A DNA stretch of 64,000 nucleotides from assembly GCA_022827245.1 (NCBI GenBank), contig JAJDTI010000033.1, positions 1-64,000 on the forward strand, written 5' to 3'. The stretch comes from Pseudomonadales bacterium (GTDB lineage: Bacteria > Pseudomonadota > Gammaproteobacteria > Pseudomonadales > Azotimanducaceae). Shown here in pieces: positions 1-8,969 of the stretch. The position numbers were made by a program, and so were the translations under genes. Under the pieces are notes generated by a model that saw nothing but the letters and a program-made list of their open reading frames with translations, ran no database searches and was not told the DNA's origin. Every line of letters begins with the position of its first letter. Positions within the stretch are counted from its first letter, which is position 1.

Positions 1-19
1 GGGCACGCGGCGCACCATC

Positions 20-1087
20 GTGTCCCTGGCGATCGCCGTCTGGTCGGCGATGACCGTACTGTGCGGCCTGGCCCAGAACTTCCTCCACATGATGCTGGCG
101 CGGTTCGGCGTGGGCATCGGCGAGGCCGGCTGCGTGCCGCCTTCCCACTCGCTGATCTCCGACTACTTCCCGACGGAACGGCGCGCGACGGCGCTCGGGA
201 TCCACACCGCCGGCGCCACGCTCGGCATCGTGGGCGGGCTGGTGCTGGGCGGGTACATCGCCGAGACGTGGGGCTGGCGCTGGGCGTTCTTCGTGCTCGG
301 CGCACCCGGGCTGCTGCTCGCGATCCTGACGCAGCTCACCCTGCGCGAGCCGACCCGGGGCGCGCAGGAAGAGCGGCCCGTGGACCCGGCGCAGCCGCCG
401 CTCGGCGAGGTGCTGCGCTACCTGGCCAGGCGGCGGTCCTACGTCCACCTGGTGATCGTGTTCGCGATGGGCTCGTTCGCGGCGTTCGGCATCCAGATGT
501 GGCTGCCGAGCTTCTATGTCCGGAGCTTCGGCATGTCCACGGCGGAGGTGGGCTTCTACTTCGGCATCGCGTTCGGGCTCGGCTCGGCCATGGGCACCCT
601 CGGCGGGGGCTATGTCGCCGACTGGATGGGCAAGGGGGACATGCGCAAGCCGCTGCTGGTACTCGGCGTGGGCGCATCCGCGATGACGCTGCCGCTGAGC
701 CTGGGCGTGCTGCTCGCGCCGTGGGCCGCGCTGGCACTGTCGCTGAACCTGGTCTCCAGCACCATCGGCGGCCTCGCCAACGGGCCGCTCTTCGCGGCGA
801 TCCAGACGGTGGTCGACAACCGGGTGCGGGCCATCGCGGTGGCGATCCTGATGTTCTCGTCCAGCATGGTCGGCGTCGGCCTCGGGCCGCTGTTCGCCGG
901 CATGCTGAGCGACCTGCTCGCGCCCCGCTTCGGGGACGACTCGCTGCGCTACTCGCTGATCATCCTGAGCACGCTCGGCGTGTATCCCATCGTGCACCTA
1001 TGGCTCGCCGTCCGAGCGCTGCCGCGCGATGCGGAGACCACGGCGCGGGAGGCCGCCGCCGCGGCATCGGCCGGCGTGGGGAGTTAA
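20..1087 (+). CDS. MFS transporter (5' end probably outside window)
   Basis: Long hydrophobic ORF with MFS-type motifs (ARFGVGIGEAGCVPPSHSLISDYFPTERRATALGIHTAGATLGIVGG); repeated TM segments. Confidence 0.85.
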   Translation: MSLAIAVWSAMTVLCGLAQNFLHMMLARFGVGIGEAGCVPPSHSLISDYFPTERRATALGIHTAGATLGIVGGLVLGGYIAETWGWRWAFFVLGAPGLLLAILTQLTLREPTRGAQEERPVDPAQPPLGEVLRYLARRRSYVHLVIVFAMGSFAAFGIQMWLPSFYVRSFGMSTAEVGFYFGIAFGLGSAMGTLGGGYVADWMGKGDMRKPLLVLGVGASAMTLPLSLGVLLAPWAALALSLNLVSSTIGGLANGPLFAAIQTVVDNRVRAIAVAILMFSSSMVGVGLGPLFAGMLSDLLAPRFGDDSLRYSLIILSTLGVYPIVHLWLAVRALPRDAETTAREAAAAASAGVGS

Positions 1088-1845
1088 GGACCCGGCTGCT
1101 CGACGACGATACGCGCCCCGCACGCGGTGACGGATCGCGGCTCGTCGCCGTAGAGCACCAGGGCGTAGAGGCCGTCGCGGTCTTCGAGGAAAGTCGCGAC
1201 CTCCCGCGCGAACGGGCGGTCGGTATCGCTCGGGCTCACGAACTCGACGACGCCGCCCGAGGGCGGCCGGCAGACGAAGCCGCGCACGCCCCGCGAGTGG
1301 TCGTCGTACGGCGCGTCGCACACCAGCCCGAAACCCGTTTCGTAAACCCTCCTGGCATGGTCCAGATCCCGCACGGCGACGATGGCGCGCACGATCCCCG
1401 AGAGGCCACTGCTTGCGGGAGAGGTCTCGCCCGCGAACGAGTTCACCGGGTAGACCCGGATGAGCACGCCGTGGGTCGAGTTCGGATGCACGTCGCGGCC
1501 GCTGGCGCCAGCCATCGTGGGGAGGACGTTCAGGCCGCGCTTCCTGAGGGCGATGGCCTCCTCGTCCGGGTCCGGCGCTTCGAGCATCAGCGCGAACAGG
1601 CCCTCGCCGCGCCGTTCGAGAAAGCGGGACAGGCTCTGCGAGAGCGGCGCCCCGGGGTCGGCCGGCGACATCAGTTCGATGTTGCTGCCGCCTTCGGGAA
1701 CGCACATCGCCAGCTTCGCGCCAAGGCTTTCGACGCTGCCGGGCGTCAGGTCGACGACCGGCATGCCGAGTTCCCTCCGAAAGAACGCGACGGCTGCGTC
1801 GAAGTCGTGCATCGCGATGGCGATGCGTGGCATGCCTGTGATCAT
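1084..1845 (-). CDS. VOC/glyoxalase-like family protein with two repeats
   Basis: Two related halves (MPRIAIAMHDFDAAVAFFRRELGMPVVD / VRAIVAVRDLDHARRVYETGFGL) typical of vicinal oxygen chelate folds. Confidence 0.75.
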   Translation of the reverse strand: MITGMPRIAIAMHDFDAAVAFFRRELGMPVVDLTPGSVESLGAKLAMCVPEGGSNIELMSPADPGAPLSQSLSRFLERRGEGLFALMLEAPDPDEEAIALRKRGLNVLPTMAGASGRDVHPNSTHGVLIRVYPVNSFAGETSPASSGLSGIVRAIVAVRDLDHARRVYETGFGLVCDAPYDDHSRGVRGFVCRPPSGGVVEFVSPSDTDRPFAREVATFLEDRDGLYALVLYGDEPRSVTACGARIVVEQPGP

Positions 1846-1890
1846 GTCGGAGTCTCCAGGTAGCTCCCGTTCAAAAACTCCGCCGGCGTC

Positions 1891-2934
1891 TCAGCCGCAG
1901 CCGAGACCCGGCCCTTCCAGGGGCAGCACGAGCCCGTCGCGCATGGGCGGCAGCGGCGCCGGGAAGGAAAACGCCACGCCCGGCGGGACCCACGGGATCT
2001 CCAGCCACCGGGACGCCGGCGACGTGAACGCCCACTGCACTGACGCATACAGCGCGGGGCCGAGGCGGAAGTTGTGCGGACAGAGCGCGACGTTGTACAG
2101 CTCGGCCAGCGCGCTGACGCGGCGCGCGGCGGTCAGGCCGCCGATCTTGGTGATCTCGGGCTGCAGGTAAGCCAGCGCCCCCGTCGCGAGCAGGCTGTCG
2201 AAATCCGCCAGCGCATACTCGTTCTCGCCGGCCGCCAGGTCGCACTCGATGGCGGCGCCCACGCGCGCGATCGCGGCATGGTCCCGCATGGGCCGCACGG
2301 GCTCTTCGAACCAGGTGACCCCCAGCTCGCCGAGCCGCGTGCCCACGGCGATCGCCTCCAACGGGTCGAAGTGACCGTTGACGTCGACCATGATCTTCAA
2401 CGCATCTCCGAACTCGTCGCGCAGCACGGCGACCATGTCCGGGTCGACCTCGTGCAGCTTCACCGCCGTGAACCCCGCCTCCAGGGCCCGCGCCGTCTCG
2501 GCCACCAGCCGCTCCCGATTCGCGTAGCGCGGAAAGCTCGCGTACGCGGGAATGCCGTCGCTTACCGGACCGCCCAGCAGCGCCGCGACACCCGCCCCCA
2601 GGCGCTTGCCTTTGAGGTCCCACAACGCGAGGTCCACGCCGGACAGGCCCATGGGGAAGATGCCCTGGTCCGCGTACCGGTAGCCCCAGTCCCACAATTC
2701 GAACCAGAGACGCTCGATGGCGTCGGGGTCGCGGCCGACCAGCCGCGGCGCGAGCAGGTCATTGACGACGGCGATGACGGGCGACGCCGTCCGGCTCGGC
2801 CGGTCCCGGTCGAAAATGCCCCACCACGCCTCCCCCACGCCCTCGAGGCCATCGGAATCGCGCACGCGGGTGATGACGTTGACGAGTGGCTGGTCGTGCA
2901 GGAGCTCGGCGGTGACGCTCTCGATTCGCGGCAT
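1891..2934 (-). CDS. Mandelate racemase/muconate lactonizing enzyme family (enolase superfamily)
   Basis: GVDLALWDLKGKRLG, KIMVDVNGHFDPLEAIA, TWFEEPVRP, ENEYALADF motifs. Confidence 0.85.
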   Translation of the reverse strand: MPRIESVTAELLHDQPLVNVITRVRDSDGLEGVGEAWWGIFDRDRPSRTASPVIAVVNDLLAPRLVGRDPDAIERLWFELWDWGYRYADQGIFPMGLSGVDLALWDLKGKRLGAGVAALLGGPVSDGIPAYASFPRYANRERLVAETARALEAGFTAVKLHEVDPDMVAVLRDEFGDALKIMVDVNGHFDPLEAIAVGTRLGELGVTWFEEPVRPMRDHAAIARVGAAIECDLAAGENEYALADFDSLLATGALAYLQPEITKIGGLTAARRVSALAELYNVALCPHNFRLGPALYASVQWAFTSPASRWLEIPWVPPGVAFSFPAPLPPMRDGLVLPLEGPGLGCG

Positions 2935-3361
2935 GGCACTCCCGCGGCTGGCGATGGTTGATGTCGAGACTCGGTGGAGCAGACGAGATCATACTTCGGC
3001 TCGTACTTGGGTGCCAAGTCGTAACCTATTGTTTAATTTATAAGATTTCGGAGCAAACGCCGTCTCCATCCCAGACTGGCACTCCCCAGAGCACGCGAGG
3101 AGGAGGAACGACCCGCTTGAAACGTATCCCGTCCGTAACGACAAGCGAGATGGTGCTGCGCGGCGCGGTCCTCAAGCACCTGCACCAGTAGTTTTCGGCG
3201 CAGCCTGGAGCGCGTCGACACCGGTCAGGTGCTTTGGACCAACGCGATCAGTTGGCGACGCGTGTCGGATCGCCAACGGGCAACGCGCTGCGACGGTGCC
3301 CATCAGCCGGCGCTCGCGTAAGATACAGGTGGTGCAACGACACTCTCGAAGGTGGTCCCTC

Positions 3362-3739
3362 ATGTCGCGAAGGGAGAGCGTCGAACGACGGCGGGTAGCT
3401 CACCGCCTGCTCGCGCAGCGTCGCAAAAGGGGTACAGCCGGGGATCTGACTCCATCCGGGGCCGGCGGGTCTGTCGATGTCGTTACCAAAGCCGACCGCG
3501 AGTACCTCGCGCGGTTGGCCGAGGGCAACACCGCCGCGCGCGTCGGTGACCGGCCCGCCGGTAGCCTCGCCGTCGCGCTCGAGAGGATGGGCACGATCGA
3601 GCGCGCCATGGGCATCGATGCCCGGGCAACCGCACTCGAGCATTGGACGGACCGTGAATCGCACATGTCCTTCCTCGCGGCGGTGAAGCGGAAGAAGGCC
3701 GCAGCAGGGACCGGTGCGGGGATTGAGCGGGCCCCTTGA
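3362..3739 (+). CDS. Small basic protein upstream of nucleotidyltransferase, putative antitoxin/partner
   Basis: ORF overlaps the next start by 4 nt (translational coupling); internal ATG at 3362. Confidence 0.45.
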   Translation: MSRRESVERRRVAHRLLAQRRKRGTAGDLTPSGAGGSVDVVTKADREYLARLAEGNTAARVGDRPAGSLAVALERMGTIERAMGIDARATALEHWTDRESHMSFLAAVKRKKAAAGTGAGIERAP

Positions 3740-4362
3740 GCGGTCCGTGCAGCCCGGTGCTCGCGGCCCTGAGGGCGGTCGCGAAGCTGCTGGCGGAACA
3801 CGATGTCGACTGGGCGGTGTTGGGGGCGTTGGCGGCGAACGTCTATCGGGCCGCCCCACGCACGACGTTCGACGTTGACTTGCTGGTGGCCGTGGGCCAC
3901 GCCGGGATGAACGCCGTCGCGGAGTCCGCAGAACGTGAAGGATGGGAGATTCGCCATCTGCACCCCGAAGGCTCGCTGTTGCGCATCGCGCACGACGAAC
4001 ACGGAGCGGCGGACCTGCTCGCTGTGGAAATGGACTACCAATACAAGGCGTTGAGCCGTGCCCGTACCGAAACCCTCGGCGACGACATTCCGGCGCGTGT
4101 GTTGGCAGTCGAGGACGTGATCATCCACAAGCTGATCGCCAACAGGGCCCAGGACGATGCCGACATCGCCGCTATCCTGGAGGCGCAAGAGCCGATGGAC
4201 GTCAGGTACCTGGAGTACTGGACGCAGGTATGGGATGTGGGCGACAGGTTTGCTGCCATCCTTGAGAGACATCGGTTGGCGCCACCGAAGCCGCAGCATG
4301 GGTCCCGACGTGCGCCTCCGGCCCCGCACCCGCCCGGTCCCGATGCTGACGGCGGCAATTGA
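3736..4362 (+). CDS. Nucleotidyltransferase, AbiEii/MNT-like
   Basis: VDWAVLGALAANVYRAAPRTTFDVDLLVAVG..., EDVIIHKLIANRAQDDADIAAIL typical of AbiEii-like NTases. Confidence 0.65.
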   Translation: MSGPCSPVLAALRAVAKLLAEHDVDWAVLGALAANVYRAAPRTTFDVDLLVAVGHAGMNAVAESAEREGWEIRHLHPEGSLLRIAHDEHGAADLLAVEMDYQYKALSRARTETLGDDIPARVLAVEDVIIHKLIANRAQDDADIAAILEAQEPMDVRYLEYWTQVWDVGDRFAAILERHRLAPPKPQHGSRRAPPAPHPPGPDADGGN

Positions 4363-4787
4363 TCGTGGCGCGTCGGGGACCACGCTCATCAACCGCACTA
4401 CACCGTCTGGGTAGACTCAGTTGCAGGAGCCAGCGGAACGCGGCGACACGCTCCGCGACCTCCCAACAACACCGCCCCCCATCACGAATCGATTGGGGGA
4501 CCAATCGGGGGACCTGGCGAACCAGTCAGTAAAAGTCTAGTAAAAGCAATAGGTTGCGAGGAAGTTTGGCGGAGCGGACGAACTCCACATATGGAAAGTA
4601 AGTTGAAGCAGACCAGTGCAGTTTTTTCCACATAACCTACTGATTTAACTCTCTAAACACCTCCTGTCCCGCGCCTACCGGCGCACCCCAATGCAAACCA
4701 GTCGACGTTTCTAAGTGCTAGGTATTATAATGAACGAGATTCGCGCAACAAAGTGCTAGCTCACGAACTAGCCCACCAGATTCCACC

Positions 4788-5963
4788 TTGCAGCACCTTC
4801 GACTCACCGCCGCTTTCGTAGCCACCGTCAAGCCCACCCGTAGCACCAAAACCTACGGCGATGGCCGCGGCGGATACGGCTTGACCCTGTCCGTCCGGCC
4901 AACCGGATCCAAACAGTGGTATCAACGCGTCTACGTCAACCGCCGACCCGTCAATCTCGGCCTTGGCGGCTACCCTACTGTCTCCCTTGCAGATGCGCGA
5001 CGCAAGGCCCTCGCCAACGCGCGCCTCGTGCGCGCCGGCCAGGATCCAAGGCGCGAACCCGGCAGCGCCCCGACCGTCAACGAAATGCTCGACGCCGTCA
5101 TCGAGCGCGATGCCGCCACCTGGCGCGATCCCGAACGCACAGCCCGCGAGTGGCGAAGCGCTCTACATACCCACGCGAGCTCTTTGATGGACAAGCGGGT
5201 CGACGAGGTAACCAGCGCCGACTGCGTCGAAGCCCTCTCCGTCCTTTGGCACACCAAACGCGAGACAGGACTGCGCGTCAGACACCGCCTTTCCGCGGTG
5301 TTCAAGTTCGCCCTCGCAAAGGGCCACCGCACCGACAATCCCATCGACGCGGCGAAAGCGGCCCTACCCAATCGCCGCGGCGACGCCCAACGCAAGCAAC
5401 GCCACCCGTCGCTCCCCTGCCAAGAGGTCGCCAAGGCCCTCGCCGCCGTCGACGCCGCCGACATCTGGACCGGCACGAAGCTCGCGTTCCGCTTCCTCGT
5501 CCTCACCGCGACGCGCAGCGGCGAGGTGCGCGGCGCCACCTGGCCCGAGATCGACCTCGACAACGCGCTATGGACCATTCCGGGCCCGCGCATGAAGGCT
5601 GGGACGGAGCACCGTGTACCGCTCAGCACCTCCGCCATCGCCGTTCTGGACTCGGCGAGGCGACTCCCCACGAACCAGTTGCTCTTCCCCACCGTCAGGG
5701 GCAAACGGATGATGGACAATCCGATCAGTAAAGCCCTCCGGGATCTCCGCATCGGCGCCGTCCCGCATGGCTTCCGATCTTCCTTCCGCGACTGGGCGGC
5801 CGAACGGACGTCAGCCCCCACTGCCGTCGTGGAGGCCGCGCTCGCCCACCGCGTCGCCAACAAGGTCGAAGCCGCCTACTTCCGCACCGACCTCCTCGAG
5901 AAGCGACGCCAACTCATGCAGCAGTGGGCCGACTTCCTCCAGCGGCCGGATTCGCCGACCTAG
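4788..5963 (+). CDS. Tyrosine recombinase/integrase with DUF4102-type arm domain (copy 1)
   Basis: KTYGDGRGGYGLTLSVRPTGSKQWYQRVYVNRRPVNLGLGGYP N-terminal domain; catalytic RSGEVRG, HGFRSSFRDW, AAYFRTD. Confidence 0.92.
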   Translation: MQHLRLTAAFVATVKPTRSTKTYGDGRGGYGLTLSVRPTGSKQWYQRVYVNRRPVNLGLGGYPTVSLADARRKALANARLVRAGQDPRREPGSAPTVNEMLDAVIERDAATWRDPERTAREWRSALHTHASSLMDKRVDEVTSADCVEALSVLWHTKRETGLRVRHRLSAVFKFALAKGHRTDNPIDAAKAALPNRRGDAQRKQRHPSLPCQEVAKALAAVDAADIWTGTKLAFRFLVLTATRSGEVRGATWPEIDLDNALWTIPGPRMKAGTEHRVPLSTSAIAVLDSARRLPTNQLLFPTVRGKRMMDNPISKALRDLRIGAVPHGFRSSFRDWAAERTSAPTAVVEAALAHRVANKVEAAYFRTDLLEKRRQLMQQWADFLQRPDSPT

Positions 5964-5967
5964 CGCC

Positions 5968-7152
5968 ATGCCGCTCAAGCTTACCGAAACGTTCGTCCAA
6001 CGGGTCAAGCCCGACTCCCGCGCTAGAACCTACGGCGATGGCCGCGGCGGGCATGGCTTGACGCTCCACGTCCAGGCCAACGGCGCCAAGTGGTGGTACC
6101 AGCGACTCCGCATCAACGGCCACCCCGCCAACGTCGGTCTTGGCGGCTATCCCCTCGTCACTCTCCCCGAAGCCCGCCACGCCGCCCTGCACAATGCGCA
6201 CATCGCCCAGGCGGGCGGCGATCCAAGGCCGAGCAAGCGCCCCGTTCCCACCGTCGCCGACATTCTCACCGCCGTCATCAACAGGGACTCGCCCACGTGG
6301 CGCCATCCCGACCGCACGGCAGCGAACTGGCGCAACGTCCTCAGGAGACACGCCAGCGACATCCTCGAACTTCGCGTGGACGAGGTCACCAGCGCCGACT
6401 GCATCGCGGCACTCGCCCCGCTGTGGAACACGAAGCGCGAAACCGGCCGCAAGGCTAAACGGCGGCTCTCCGCAATCTTCAAACTCGCCGTCGCGGAGGG
6501 CCACCGCACGGACAATCCCATCGACCAGGCCAGCGCAGCCCTTCCCAACCGACGCGGCGAGCAGCAGCGCGTCCGCCGCCAGCCCGCGCTTCCCTACGAC
6601 CAGGTCGCCGACGCCCTGGCGACCGTTGCCGCCACGAACGCCTGGCTCGGAACCAAGCTCGCGTTCCGTTTTCTCGTGCTGACAGCCTCCCGCAGCGGCG
6701 AGGTGCGCGGCGCCACCTGGGCCGAGGTCGACACGGACCGCGCCCTCTGGACGATCCCGCCCACCCGAATGAAAGCCGGCGACCAACACAGGGTCCCGCT
6801 CAGCGACGCCGCCCTCGCGGTCCTGGCCGAGGCGCAGGAGATCGCCGACGACAGTGGCCTGCTGTTCCCGAGCGCGCGGGGCAAGCCCATGAGCGACGTC
6901 ACCCTGAGCAAGCTGCTCCGCGAGAACCACGTACCGGCAGTGCCGCACGGATTTCGGTCCTCGTTCCGCAACTGGGCCGCCGAGCAGACCTCGTTCCCGC
7001 GCGCCGTCATGGAAGCCGCACTCGCGCATCGCGTCGCCGATGAGGTGGAAGCCGCCTATTTCCGCACCGACCTCCTCGAGAAGCGCCGCGACCTGATGCG
7101 GCAGTGGGCGGACTACGTGCTGACGACTCCCAGTTTCAGCGAGACCAACTGA
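5968..7152 (+). CDS. Tyrosine recombinase/integrase, paralogue of the preceding gene (copy 2)
   Basis: Start ATG 5968, 5 nt after the previous stop; clearly homologous along its whole length, catalytic residues retained. Confidence 0.92.
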   Translation: MPLKLTETFVQRVKPDSRARTYGDGRGGHGLTLHVQANGAKWWYQRLRINGHPANVGLGGYPLVTLPEARHAALHNAHIAQAGGDPRPSKRPVPTVADILTAVINRDSPTWRHPDRTAANWRNVLRRHASDILELRVDEVTSADCIAALAPLWNTKRETGRKAKRRLSAIFKLAVAEGHRTDNPIDQASAALPNRRGEQQRVRRQPALPYDQVADALATVAATNAWLGTKLAFRFLVLTASRSGEVRGATWAEVDTDRALWTIPPTRMKAGDQHRVPLSDAALAVLAEAQEIADDSGLLFPSARGKPMSDVTLSKLLRENHVPAVPHGFRSSFRNWAAEQTSFPRAVMEAALAHRVADEVEAAYFRTDLLEKRRDLMRQWADYVLTTPSFSETN

Positions 7153-7212
7153 TCTCCCTCCTCCTGTACGCCCACCGCAGTCACACTATCCTCGGCCTCC
7201 CAACCTCACCCA

Positions 7213-8331
7213 TTATTGGACGTCCTGCCGACCCGTCCTCCAGATCGCCCCAGCCGCGCTATCGCTACGAGGCATCCGCACGCCCCACGGATACGGCGGG
7301 TCAATGCCCTGCTCATACTGATACACCACCACCTCCGGCAGATTTCTTCTGTCGTACAGTTGGCCGAAGCGGAAGACCACACTGTTCGGTGCCGCGAGGA
7401 ACAAGTGAACACGTTTGACCCTGCGGTTTCCCAGCGCCACAACCGTCTTGAGAAAGGCCCTGCCAAGCTCTGCTTGCTTCTCCGCCGACCAATGACTATC
7501 CGGCGTACCGCCCGGGAGCGTGAGTTTCACCATCGGAAGATCCCCCACGGTAGACTTTACGGTGTCCAACCCTACGCGGTAAGAGACCGACACGACCAAT
7601 GCCGCCTCCCGAACGCCATCTCCAACGGCCTCAACCCCTCGCTGCACGAACCGCCCCCCGTCGTCACCCTCGTCCAGCTCTCGCCAACAACCTGCGTGCC
7701 TGTCCCAATCCAGGACCTCAACCCGTCCCTCGTCGTCCAAGAGCATCCCAGTCAGAAACGTCAACGGCATCGGCGCCAATCCACCATACACTATGACCGA
7801 GTCACCCCGCCCCGCCCCGGTCTCGAGCTGGGTCAGCTGCGACGGCAAACCTGCAATCCTATCCAACGCCGCCTGCGGCGCCACGATTACACCATCCGCA
7901 ACCCCCTGCCTCAGGTCCACCGGCACCGCTATGCGTTGTCCCTTCAACCGTCTTGGCACCGCCGCTTCCAACGGCCTACCGCTCCAATCGCGCAATCCCC
8001 GCACTTCGACAACAATTACCCGCCGACGTCGGCCTTGACGCCACTCCGAGATCAGCGACAGCCCGCCCCCTCCAACCAGGCATGCCCCCACAATCAACGC
8101 TGACACCAGTACAGGCGTCGGCAGATCGCCTTCACCCAACCCGAACCGGACCTGCTGGTCCCCGAACGAAATCCAGCCGCTCATCGCCCAACCGGTCAAC
8201 ACAAGTCCGATCAGAACGCATCCGTATTTGATCAGCGACAGCCCTATGGGTCGCGCACGCAGCCAGTCGATCCACTTCTCGCCAAAACGCGTCAGCTGGC
8301 CGACAGCTTTGTTCTCTTCTCCCATAGCCAA
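7213..8331 (-). CDS. CBASS effector, 2TM-SAVED domain protein (Cap14-like)
   Basis: Two N-terminal hydrophobic helices, then SAVED-like C-terminus (VKRVHLFLAAPNSVVFRFGQLYDRRNLPEVVVYQYEQG); last gene of CBASS operon. Confidence 0.8.
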   Translation of the reverse strand: MAMGEENKAVGQLTRFGEKWIDWLRARPIGLSLIKYGCVLIGLVLTGWAMSGWISFGDQQVRFGLGEGDLPTPVLVSALIVGACLVGGGGLSLISEWRQGRRRRVIVVEVRGLRDWSGRPLEAAVPRRLKGQRIAVPVDLRQGVADGVIVAPQAALDRIAGLPSQLTQLETGAGRGDSVIVYGGLAPMPLTFLTGMLLDDEGRVEVLDWDRHAGCWRELDEGDDGGRFVQRGVEAVGDGVREAALVVSVSYRVGLDTVKSTVGDLPMVKLTLPGGTPDSHWSAEKQAELGRAFLKTVVALGNRRVKRVHLFLAAPNSVVFRFGQLYDRRNLPEVVVYQYEQGIDPPYPWGVRMPRSDSAAGAIWRTGRQDVQ

Positions 8332-8468
8332 CCATTCACCTCGTCAGACCACGCTCCCGCAACCGGCCCTGTCCCATCCACGGCCACGCTCCCCGACAGA
8401 CCACCCGACTGACTCCGACCACCACCTTCAAAACTGCAGCCAGCCATCCCGCCCAAGCCACCACTACG

Positions 8469-8969
8469 TCAACCTGCCTCACCGCTCACCTTTAACGCCT
8501 TAAATCCGCGTCCGCTGCGTACAAATATCCGCGTTCGCTCGGTCCCAACTACGACGAAGACCAGCGGTCGACCGGGATTCTCCCGGTGGCATGCCCTCCA
8601 GTCTCGTATGTCCACCATAGACGGTGTCGGCGAGCGCTCCGGGTGCGTATGCCATGTCCCTAGGTAGATGCGCTTTCTCCCCGACCGGTCGAACATCCGC
8701 CGAACGGTCCGCTCATGACCGCGATCCAACAACTGGAACCCGTGCCGCCAACGTCGGTCCATCCGCTTCGGCGTCGTCACCGCCTCGATCCAGACCACCT
8801 GTTTGTCAATCGACGTTGTGCCCATCAGCACGCCGAACGACTCGGCCGATTCACCAACCTGACGGTGATCGTCCCAAACTCTGACCACCGACTCGCACAC
8901 CCAGACGCCGCGCCCGAAGCCTTTGAAGTATCGTTTGCTGTCAGCCACCACAATGGCCGCAGTTCTCAT
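8469..8969 (-). CDS. cap3: CBASS Cap3, JAB/MPN(+) isopeptidase-like
   Basis: JAMM motif GTWHTHPERSPTPSMVDIRDW; position in operon after E1/E2 protein; start at MRTAAIVVADSKRYF. Confidence 0.85.
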   Translation of the reverse strand: MRTAAIVVADSKRYFKGFGRGVWVCESVVRVWDDHRQVGESAESFGVLMGTTSIDKQVVWIEAVTTPKRMDRRWRHGFQLLDRGHERTVRRMFDRSGRKRIYLGTWHTHPERSPTPSMVDIRDWRACHRENPGRPLVFVVVGTERTRIFVRSGRGFKALKVSGEAG

